From Campylobacter jejuni (lineage in GTDB: Bacteria > Campylobacterota > Campylobacteria > Campylobacterales > Campylobacteraceae): 64,000 bases of DNA. Shown piece by piece: positions 54,783-62,179 of this stretch; positions within the stretch are counted from its first letter, which is position 1, and every line of letters starts with the position of its first letter. Position numbers and translations under genes: made by a program. The stretch spans positions 1 through 64,000 of the forward strand of contig NZ_NFNY01000104.1 of assembly GCF_002179165.1 (NCBI RefSeq), in the 5' to 3' direction. Under the pieces are notes generated by a model. The model had not been told where the DNA came from. It did no database searches and worked only from the letters and a program-made list of their open reading frames with translations.

Positions 54783-57311
54783 TTATAGCCCTTTTTCTAT
54801 TAAATTTAGAGCCGCATTTAGTGCTTCATCAATCTTGCTTATATCCTTACCACCAGCGGTGGCAAAATCATCTCTTCCGCCACCATTTCCGCCTAAAATT
54901 TGTGCAATTTCTTTGACAATATTTCCTGCCTTTAATGGAGCGTTTTTAACCCCTGCTGCAAGGGTAATTTTCTCATCTTTTACTTGCAAAAGCAAAATCA
55001 CTGCGGAATTAAATTTATTTTTAAAATCATCAATCATCGATTTAATATCGCCATTATCCACGCGTTGTATGCAAATTTGCACTCCTTTTAGAGTTTGAGC
55101 TTTTAATTCGCTTTTATTTGAGTTTTTAAGTTCGTTTTTAAGATTTATGATTTCATTTTTGAGTTTTTTAATACCCAAATTTAAATCATTACTTTTAAGT
55201 TCTTCTTTAAGGCTTAAATTTTCATTGATAAAGCTTTTTACATATTCTAGTGCGGCTCTTGAAACAACAGCTTCAATGCGTCTTACTCCAGCACTTACAC
55301 CACTTTCTTTTACTATATAAAAGCTTCCAATTTGTGCGGTATTTTTTACATGAGTTCCCCCGCAAAGTTCTTTGCTTGCCCCAAGTGTTAAAACACGCAC
55401 ATTCGAAGCATATTTTTCGCTAAATAAAGCAATCGCACCGCTTTTTTTAGCCTCATCTAAACTCATCATTTCTAGCACGGCTTCATCGGCATTTATAATC
55501 ATTTCATTGACTCTTTTTTCTATCCTTTCAAGCTCGCTTTTTTCTAAGGCTTTATGATGAGTAAAATCAAATCTTAATTTGTTAAATTCCACTAAAGAAC
55601 CCGCTTGAGAAATATGGCTTCCTAAAATTTCTCTTAAAGCTTGATGCAAAAGGTGAGTTGCCGAGTGGTGTCTTGCGATTTGCTCTCTTTTATCTGTATC
55701 AATTTTTGCCTTTACAAGATCATTTACTTTTAATTCCTTATTTGCATTTACAAGACTTAGATTAAGATTAAAGAATTTTTGTGTGTCTAAAACTTCACAT
55801 TCGCCTATATATCCAATATCTGCACTTTGTCCGCCACTTGTTGCGTAAAATGGAGTATTTTCCAGCATTACCCAGCCTTTATTTTTAAGGCTTGAAATTT
55901 CTTTAAAATCTTCATCTAAAAGGGCCAGAATTTTACTCTCGCATTCTGTTTTTTCATAGCCCACAAAGTTATTTTCTCCAAATTTTTCAAGCAAAGCTTT
56001 AAAATCTCCACTTGCTACCTTATCCCCACTTCCTTTCCAAGAAGCTTTTGCACGATTTTTTTGCTCGTTCATCAGTTCATCAAATTTAGCTTCATCGACT
56101 TTTAAATTTTTCTCTCTTAACATATCTTGTGTTAAATCAAGCGGAAAACCATAAGTATCATAAAGTTTAAAAGCCACTTCCCCGCTAAAAATTTCTTTAG
56201 TATTTTTAAGCTCTTCATTAAAAATTTCAATTCCATTTTCAATTGTGCTTAAAAATCTCTCTTCTTCAAGGCGAATTTGCTCTTTAACAAAGTCTTTTTT
56301 CTCATTTAAATAAGTATAATGATTTCCCATTAAATCACAAACCACATCGACTAATTTATACATAAAAGCATTTTTAAATCCTAGCAAATATCCATGTCTT
56401 AAAGCACGACGCAAAATACGACGCAAAACATAGCCTCTACCTTCTTTGTCAAAACTCGTTCCTTGTGCGAGTAAAAATACACTTGATCTGATATGATCAG
56501 CTATCACTCTAAAGCTCGCTCCACTTTCATAAACATAAGCTTTGCCACAAAGTTTTGAAATTTCATTAATAATTGGCATAAAAAGCGAACTATCGAAATT
56601 GCTAAATTTACCTTCTTTTATAGCCGTCACTCTCTCAAGTCCCATTCCTGTATCAATACTAGGTTTTGGTAAAGGTGATAATTTGCCATCACTACTTCTT
56701 TCATACTGCATAAAAACAAGATTCCAAATTTCTAAAAATCTGTCTCCATCGCCACCCATATAATCTTCACTACTATTAAAGTGTTCGCTTCCTTGATCGT
56801 AAAAAATTTCACTACAAGGTCCACAAGGTCCTGTATCTCCCATTTGCCAGAAATTATCTTTATCGCCAAATTTATAAATTCTTTCTTTTTCGATGTGTTT
56901 TTGCCATAAATCATAAGCTTCATCATCGCTCTCATGCACGGTAACATAAAGCCTATCTTTAGGGAGTTTTAAAATTTCAGTCACAAATTCCCAAGCGTAA
57001 GCGATAGCTTGTTCTTTGAAATAATCTCCAAAACTAAAATTTCCAAGCATTTCAAAAAAAGTATGATGACGGGCTGTGTAGCCTACATTATCTAAATCAT
57101 TATGCTTTCCACCAGCCCTTATACAAGTTTGACAACTTGTTTTGCGTGGCGGATTTGGGCGTGGCACTTCGCCTGTAAATATACTTTTAAAAGGCACCAT
57201 TCCAGCATTAGTAAAAAGTAAGCTCGCATCATCGGGCACTAAAGGGCTTGAAGGGGTTATCTCATGTCCTTTGGACTTAAAAAAATTCAAATATTCGCTT
57301 CTAATATCCAT
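54783..57311 (-). CDS. alaS: Alanyl-tRNA synthetase
   Basis: 842-aa class II synthetase. Catalytic core with [18 protein letters not shown] and [16 protein letters not shown]; anticodon-helix region to about residue 450; editing domain with the metal ligands HHSATHLLH and [13 protein letters not shown]; and C-Ala (DHHA1) domain with [17 protein letters not shown]. The length is slightly below the usual 870-880, with no domain missing. It heads alaS-maf-pbpA and is divergent from the aminotransferase operon. Confidence 0.97.
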   Translation of the reverse strand: MDIRSEYLNFFKSKGHEITPSSPLVPDDASLLFTNAGMVPFKSIFTGEVPRPNPPRKTSCQTCIRAGGKHNDLDNVGYTARHHTFFEMLGNFSFGDYFKEQAIAYAWEFVTEILKLPKDRLYVTVHESDDEAYDLWQKHIEKERIYKFGDKDNFWQMGDTGPCGPCSEIFYDQGSEHFNSSEDYMGGDGDRFLEIWNLVFMQYERSSDGKLSPLPKPSIDTGMGLERVTAIKEGKFSNFDSSLFMPIINEISKLCGKAYVYESGASFRVIADHIRSSVFLLAQGTSFDKEGRGYVLRRILRRALRHGYLLGFKNAFMYKLVDVVCDLMGNHYTYLNEKKDFVKEQIRLEEERFLSTIENGIEIFNEELKNTKEIFSGEVAFKLYDTYGFPLDLTQDMLREKNLKVDEAKFDELMNEQKNRAKASWKGSGDKVASGDFKALLEKFGENNFVGYEKTECESKILALLDEDFKEISSLKNKGWVMLENTPFYATSGGQSADIGYIGECEVLDTQKFFNLNLSLVNANKELKVNDLVKAKIDTDKREQIARHHSATHLLHQALREILGSHISQAGSLVEFNKLRFDFTHHKALEKSELERIEKRVNEMIINADEAVLEMMSLDEAKKSGAIALFSEKYASNVRVLTLGASKELCGGTHVKNTAQIGSFYIVKESGVSAGVRRIEAVVSRAALEYVKSFINENLSLKEELKSNDLNLGIKKLKNEIINLKNELKNSNKSELKAQTLKGVQICIQRVDNGDIKSMIDDFKNKFNSAVILLLQVKDEKITLAAGVKNAPLKAGNIVKEIAQILGGNGGGRDDFATAGGKDISKIDEALNAALNLIEKGL

Positions 57312-57438
57312 AATCTTTTGTCTTTCTTTAAATAAAATATAAAAAATTAAAAAAGATATAATACCAAAATTACTTTAAATTAAGTAAAACTAACATACAA
57401 TAAGCCTTTTAAAATTTAATAATTCTTAAGGAAAATGA

Positions 57439-58518
57439 GTGAATTTCATCAATCTTGCAAAACAATATGAAACCTATAAAAAAGAAATAGATAACGCAAT
57501 TTTGGAAGTTTTAAGCAGCGCTTCTTTTATAGGCGGTGCGAAATTAAATGAATTTGAAGCAAATTTGGCTAAATATGTAGGTGTTAAACACGCTATTGGT
57601 TGTTCTAGCGGCACAAGTGCTTTGTATCTTGCCTTAAGAGCTTTAGGTATTAAAGAAGGAGATGAAGTTATTGTGCCTAGCTTCACTTTTATAGCCACAG
57701 CTGAAATGGTGGCTTTAATTGGTGCTAAGCCTGTTTTTGTGGATATAAATTTAAATAATTTTAATATCAATTTTGAGGCTTTAGAAAATGCTATTACTCC
57801 TAAAACAAAGGCGATTATTGCGGTAAGTATGTTTGGACAAATGAGTGATTTAGAACAATTAAACGCAATTTGTGAAAGTAAAAATATAAGCTTGATTGAG
57901 GATGGTGCACAAAGTTTTGGAGCAAGTTTTAAAGGTAAAAAATCTTGTTCTATCGCTAAAATTTCTTGCACTAGCTTTTTTCCTTCTAAGCCTTTGGGGG
58001 CTTATGGGGATGGCGGAGCGATTTTTTGCAATGATGAGGCAATAGCTAAGAATTTAAGAATTTTACTCAATCACGGGCAAACACAGCGTTATAAACACGA
58101 ATTTATAGGCATAAATGCAAGACTTGACACTCTTCAAGCAGCGATTTTAAATGTGAAATTAAAACATTTAGATGAAGAATTAAACAAAAGACAAGTTTTA
58201 GCAAAAATTTATGATGAGAATTTAAAAAATTGTCAAACTCCACAAATTGATGAATTTGCTATCAGTGCTTACGCACAATACAGCATTTTAGTAGAAGACA
58301 GAAACAAGGTTTTAAAAGCTTTTGAAAAGGCAAATATTCCTTATGCGATCCACTATCCAACGCCACTTCACAAACAGCCTTGTTTTAGCGAATTCTCGCA
58401 TTTAAAACTGCCAAATTCAGAATATACGAGCGAACACATTTTATCCTTGCCATTTTCAGCATTTTTAAGCGAAGATGAGCAAGAAAGTGTGATTAAAATA
58501 TTTAAGGAAGGATTATGA
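57439..58518 (+). CDS. DegT/DnrJ/EryC1-family PLP aminotransferase
   Basis: 359-aa aminotransferase. The start is GTG, with AAGGAAAA just upstream; an ATG three bases earlier is in another frame that closes after 11 codons. The PLP lysine is Lys184 in FFPSKPLGAYGDGGAIFC, the Asp contacting the pyridine N is in LIEDGAQSFGA, and GCSSGTSALYLALRALG binds phosphate. Members transaminate keto sugars on nucleotide carriers. Here the partner Gfo/Idh dehydrogenase two genes on fits a 3-keto to 3-amino sugar step. Its stop overlaps the next start (ATGA). Confidence 0.93.
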   Translation: MNFINLAKQYETYKKEIDNAILEVLSSASFIGGAKLNEFEANLAKYVGVKHAIGCSSGTSALYLALRALGIKEGDEVIVPSFTFIATAEMVALIGAKPVFVDINLNNFNINFEALENAITPKTKAIIAVSMFGQMSDLEQLNAICESKNISLIEDGAQSFGASFKGKKSCSIAKISCTSFFPSKPLGAYGDGGAIFCNDEAIAKNLRILLNHGQTQRYKHEFIGINARLDTLQAAILNVKLKHLDEELNKRQVLAKIYDENLKNCQTPQIDEFAISAYAQYSILVEDRNKVLKAFEKANIPYAIHYPTPLHKQPCFSEFSHLKLPNSEYTSEHILSLPFSAFLSEDEQESVIKIFKEGL

Positions 58519-59627
58519 AACTTGATCAGGTCGGATCTTTTTTAAGACCACAAATTTTAAAAGAAGCAAGAGAAAATTTTGCATTAGGCAAAATAGATAT
58601 TGAGCAACTTCGTAGTATTGAGGATTCTTGCATAAGAGATCTTTTAGAAGAATGCGATAAAGCAGGGATTTACTATCTAAGCGATGGAGAATTTCGCCGT
58701 TCTTGGTGGCATTTGGACTTTTACTGGGGGCTTGGCGGCATTAAAAAAATCAAAAAAGAAAGAGGTTATATTTTTAAAGGTATAGAAACAAGAGCTGAAG
58801 GCATAGAAATCGAAGGTAAAATTGAATGTACTAATCATCCTTTTTTAAAAGATTTTAAAAGTTTAATGGAGATTGCAAAAGGTTTAAAAATAGATATTAG
58901 TCGCTTAAAACTTACTATTCCAAGCCCTTCAATGCTTTTATATATGCTTTTTATCCGTGGGGGTAAAAATACCGAATTTAAATATTATGGTAATGACTTT
59001 GCAAAGTTAAAAAGTGATATTTTAAATGCTTATGAGAATTTTTATAAAGAATTTGCCGCTATTGGCGGAGTGTATTTGCAACTTGACGATACAAGCTTTG
59101 GCTCTTTATGTGATTATGAATTTTGTGCTTTAAATGAAGTAAATGCCGATAGCGTTTGTGAAGAATATGTGGATTTTTTAAATGAAAGCTTAAAAACTAT
59201 GCCAAAAGGCGTGATGAGTGCGATACATATTTGTCGTGGGAATTATCGTAGTCGCTATGTGGCAAGTGGAGGCTATATGAAAGTGGCTAAAAAACTTTTT
59301 GGTGAGCTTAGAATCAATAAATTTTTCTTAGAATTTGATGATGAAAGGGCTGGAGATTTTGAACCTTTAAAATATATAAACGATCAAATCGCGGTTTTAG
59401 GAATTCTAACTAGTAAAGTGAATGAAAATCCTAGCGTAGAAGATTTAAAAACAAGAGTTAAAACTGCTGCTAAATTTATAAATCCAAAACAAATTGAAAT
59501 CAGCACACAATGCGGTTTTAGCTCCACTGAAGAAGGAAATGAAATTTTCACGCATTCTCAATGGGAAAAAATCAGACTTTTAAAGCAGGTTTTAAGCGAA
59601 CTTAAAAAAGAAGGATTTTTCGCTTGA
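58515..59627 (+). CDS. MetE-core-like, cobalamin-independent methyltransferase
   Basis: 370-aa protein equivalent to the C-terminal catalytic half of MetE only, beginning VGSFLRPQILKEAREN as in YxjG/YxjH-type proteins. Zinc ligands are conserved: His238 and Cys240 in AIHICRGNYRS, Glu273 in FFLEFDDERAG, and Cys333 in ISTQCGFSSTEEGNE. The N-terminal half needed by classical MetE is absent. It probably transfers a methyl group to or from a thiol. The neighbours (aminotransferase and Gfo/Idh dehydrogenase, both overlapping by 4 bases) make a plain methionine-synthase role uncertain. Confidence 0.88.
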   Translation: MKLDQVGSFLRPQILKEARENFALGKIDIEQLRSIEDSCIRDLLEECDKAGIYYLSDGEFRRSWWHLDFYWGLGGIKKIKKERGYIFKGIETRAEGIEIEGKIECTNHPFLKDFKSLMEIAKGLKIDISRLKLTIPSPSMLLYMLFIRGGKNTEFKYYGNDFAKLKSDILNAYENFYKEFAAIGGVYLQLDDTSFGSLCDYEFCALNEVNADSVCEEYVDFLNESLKTMPKGVMSAIHICRGNYRSRYVASGGYMKVAKKLFGELRINKFFLEFDDERAGDFEPLKYINDQIAVLGILTSKVNENPSVEDLKTRVKTAAKFINPKQIEISTQCGFSSTEEGNEIFTHSQWEKIRLLKQVLSELKKEGFFA

Positions 59628-60478
59628 AAGTAGGCATTATCGGTCTTGGAAAAATGGGGCAAAACCATTTAAACGAACTTGGTAAAAATAGTCATTTTAA
59701 AATCAATGCTTTGTTTGATGTGGTTAAAAACAAAGAATTTAACGCGCCATTTTTCACAAATTTAGATGAATTTTTAGCTCAAAATAATGATATTATCATC
59801 ATCGCAACGCCTACAAATTCACATTTAAAAATCGCTAAAAAGGTTTTTTGTAAATGCAAATGTGTTTTAATCGAAAAACCTTTGGCATTAAATTTAGATG
59901 AAATTGATGAAATTTCAATTTTAGCCAAAGATTATGGTGTAAAAGTGGGGGTAGGATTTTGCGAAAGATTTAATCCTGCGATCTTAGCGTTAAAAAAAGA
60001 GCTTGAAAACGAAAGTATTATCAGCATCAATATACAAAGATTTTCTACTTATCCGCAAAGAATCAGCGATGTGGGAATTTTACAAGATTTAGCCGTGCAT
60101 GATCTTGATTTACTTCATTTTTTAAGTGGCGAAAAAATCATAAATGCAAATATTTTAAAAGTCTTTAATAAAGATGAGCTAAGAGAAGATGAAAGCATTA
60201 TAACTTGTAAGCTAGAAAAAGCCATTGCTTGTGTGCATCAAAGCTGGAATAGCACACAAAAACTAAGAAAAATCACGCTTGTAAGCAAAAACCATTTCTA
60301 TGAAGCCAATTTGGCGGATTTTTCTTTGTGTAAAGATGGGCAAAATTTAAAGCTTAAAACGCAAACACCGCTTTTTGGTGAACATATGGCTTTGCGTGAT
60401 TTATTTTTAGGCAAAGAAAATTATTTAGCAAATATCAAAAATGCCTATGCGGTGCAAGAGATTTTAGAAAAATTTTAA
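59624..60478 (+). CDS. Gfo/Idh/MocA-family NAD(P)-dependent dehydrogenase
   Basis: 284-aa oxidoreductase. Rossmann motif VGIIGLGKMGQNHLNELG, the family EKPLALN with Lys85, VGFCERFNPAI, and the catalytic-region LAVHDLDLLHF. The enzyme would oxidise or reduce a sugar or cyclitol carbonyl. It is translationally coupled to the MetE-like gene by a 4-base overlap. Gfo/Idh plus DegT enzymes act in sequence on UDP-sugars in WbpB/WbpE- and WlbA/WlbC-type pathways; that comparison is an inference here. Confidence 0.92.
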   Translation: MKVGIIGLGKMGQNHLNELGKNSHFKINALFDVVKNKEFNAPFFTNLDEFLAQNNDIIIIATPTNSHLKIAKKVFCKCKCVLIEKPLALNLDEIDEISILAKDYGVKVGVGFCERFNPAILALKKELENESIISINIQRFSTYPQRISDVGILQDLAVHDLDLLHFLSGEKIINANILKVFNKDELREDESIITCKLEKAIACVHQSWNSTQKLRKITLVSKNHFYEANLADFSLCKDGQNLKLKTQTPLFGEHMALRDLFLGKENYLANIKNAYAVQEILEKF

Positions 60479-60572
60479 CCTTGAATAAACTAAATATAAA
60501 AATTAAATTTCAAAGCAGTAAAAATACAGAAATAAGCTCTTAAAATTTTTAGAATAACCTAGGAAAACCCTA

Positions 60573-61001
60573 ATGAAATTTAAAGTTTTAGAAACTATAA
60601 ATGCAGAATTTTTTATGATTTTTAACCTTTACACAAAAGATTATCAAGATAAATTTGTAAAAGCATTTACAAAATTATTTCTAAATGATTTAATTGATTT
60701 TTATATAAACGATGAAAAACAAAATACATTATCAGCTTATACTAAAGATAAACATTGGAAATATTTTTTAGATAATTATATCAATAAAGAGTGTTTTTAT
60801 ATAGATAATTTTTGTATTGCTTCTTGGGATATTCCAAGTAGTTGGAATAAATATAATATTAATGCAATTATTACTCAAAAAGGTGCAAAATATTTTTATG
60901 AAATCTTAGCTCCTAAGTTTTATAACAATTACAAAGATTTAGAAGTAGAAATTGATAGTAAAGGCAATGTGCTTAGGTGGATTGGAGAAGTTAATAGATA
61001 A
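60573..61001 (+). CDS. Protein of unknown function (142 aa)
   Basis: Soluble protein rich in Tyr, Asn, Lys and Phe, with no signal peptide or membrane segment. Recognisable stretches include FCIASWDIPSSWNKYNIN (about 85-102) and a strand-turn-strand end (EVEIDSKGNVLRWIGEV). The ATG has AGGAAAA upstream. No family is recognised; the small size and Asn/Tyr-rich composition resemble accessory single-gene proteins such as immunity-like products, which is only a guess. It has its own 94-base leader after the dehydrogenase gene. Confidence 0.7.
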   Translation: MKFKVLETINAEFFMIFNLYTKDYQDKFVKAFTKLFLNDLIDFYINDEKQNTLSAYTKDKHWKYFLDNYINKECFYIDNFCIASWDIPSSWNKYNINAIITQKGAKYFYEILAPKFYNNYKDLEVEIDSKGNVLRWIGEVNR

Positions 61002-61270
61002 ATCAAATCATTTTAAGTGGGTAAAAAATTTTATTAATTTCTTTTGTGCATAAAAATCTTTCTTAACCCTTTCAAATGGGATTTGTCATTATTATTTTAG
61101 CTTGTGGGCGTGGTTTTAAATTTTATTTTAAAGATAAAAATCTTAAAAAATTATTTTTCTTAATGATATTTGTTTTAAAAAAATTGCTAAGAAATTTTAT
61201 AGCATTTAAATAATAATTTATTGATTTTAAATTCATACTGAAGTAAAATAAAACTAAAAAAGGTTTTTTA

Positions 61271-62170
61271 ATGAAATTAGTTTTATTTTTAAATATGGGT
61301 GGAGCTACGAATTTACAAGATTGTGAAACTTTTTTGAAAAATATGTTTAACGATCCTTATATTTTAGGCATCAAAAATAAATTTTTAAGAAAATTTGTAG
61401 CACTCATGATAACAAAGTCTCGCGTAAAAGCCATGAGGGAAAACTATAAACAAATGGGTGGAAAATCTCCTCTAAATGAGCTTACGCAAAGTTTATGCCA
61501 AAAACTTGAAACAAAAACAAAGAATTTTAAATTCGATTTTGTCAATCTTTATGTGCCGCCATTTGCTAATGAAGTTTTGCAAAAATATAACCTAAATGAA
61601 AATGACGAAATCATTCTTTTTCCACTTTATCCACATCATTCAAGCACCACAGTTACTTCATCACTTGAAGTTTTGCAAAATGAAATTTTAAAGCGAAAAA
61701 TTAAAGCAAAGGTGAAAATTGTAGATATTTTTTACGAAAATGAGCTTTATAATGAGATGATTGTTTCTCAAATTCTAGCTAAAAAAAGCAAGTTTGATGC
61801 TAAAACTTTGATCTTTTCGGCACATTCTTTACCGCAAAGTATTATCGATAAGGGCGATTTATACGAAAAACATGTGAATCACCATGTAGAGCTTTTAAAA
61901 GAAAAATTAAAAGATCATTTTGATGAGATTATTTTGGCTTATCAATCAAAACTAGGTCCCATAAAATGGCTTGAGCCAAATACGAGTGATATTTTGGCAA
62001 ATTTAAATAACAAAGCTTTGATTTATCCTATTTCTTTTTGCATTGATTGTTCTGAAACGATTTTTGAGCTGGGTATGGAATATAAGCATTTGGCAAAATG
62101 TGATTATGAACTCATTGCTTGTCCTAATGATAGCGATGAATTTGCACACTTTATTTTAAATTCGCTCTAA
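61271..62170 (+). CDS. hemH: Ferrochelatase
   Basis: 299-aa terminal haem-synthesis enzyme that inserts Fe2+ into the porphyrin. N-terminal LFLNMGGATNLQDCETFL, the active-site His185 in LIFSAHSLPQSII and Glu262 in FCIDCSETIFELGMEY match the family. The C-terminus ends shortly after DEFAHFILNSL. The 269-base gap upstream is AT-rich and shows no other gene I can defend. It lies 9 bases before the lipoprotein gene. Confidence 0.95.
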   Translation: MKLVLFLNMGGATNLQDCETFLKNMFNDPYILGIKNKFLRKFVALMITKSRVKAMRENYKQMGGKSPLNELTQSLCQKLETKTKNFKFDFVNLYVPPFANEVLQKYNLNENDEIILFPLYPHHSSTTVTSSLEVLQNEILKRKIKAKVKIVDIFYENELYNEMIVSQILAKKSKFDAKTLIFSAHSLPQSIIDKGDLYEKHVNHHVELLKEKLKDHFDEIILAYQSKLGPIKWLEPNTSDILANLNNKALIYPISFCIDCSETIFELGMEYKHLAKCDYELIACPNDSDEFAHFILNSL

Positions 62171-62179
62171 AGGTGAAAA

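Noticed and set aside
61076-61216. Short plus-strand frame upstream of hemH (MGFVIIILACGRGFK start)
   Set aside because: No ribosome site, low-complexity Lys/Phe/Leu tail and AT-rich DNA; most likely chance.
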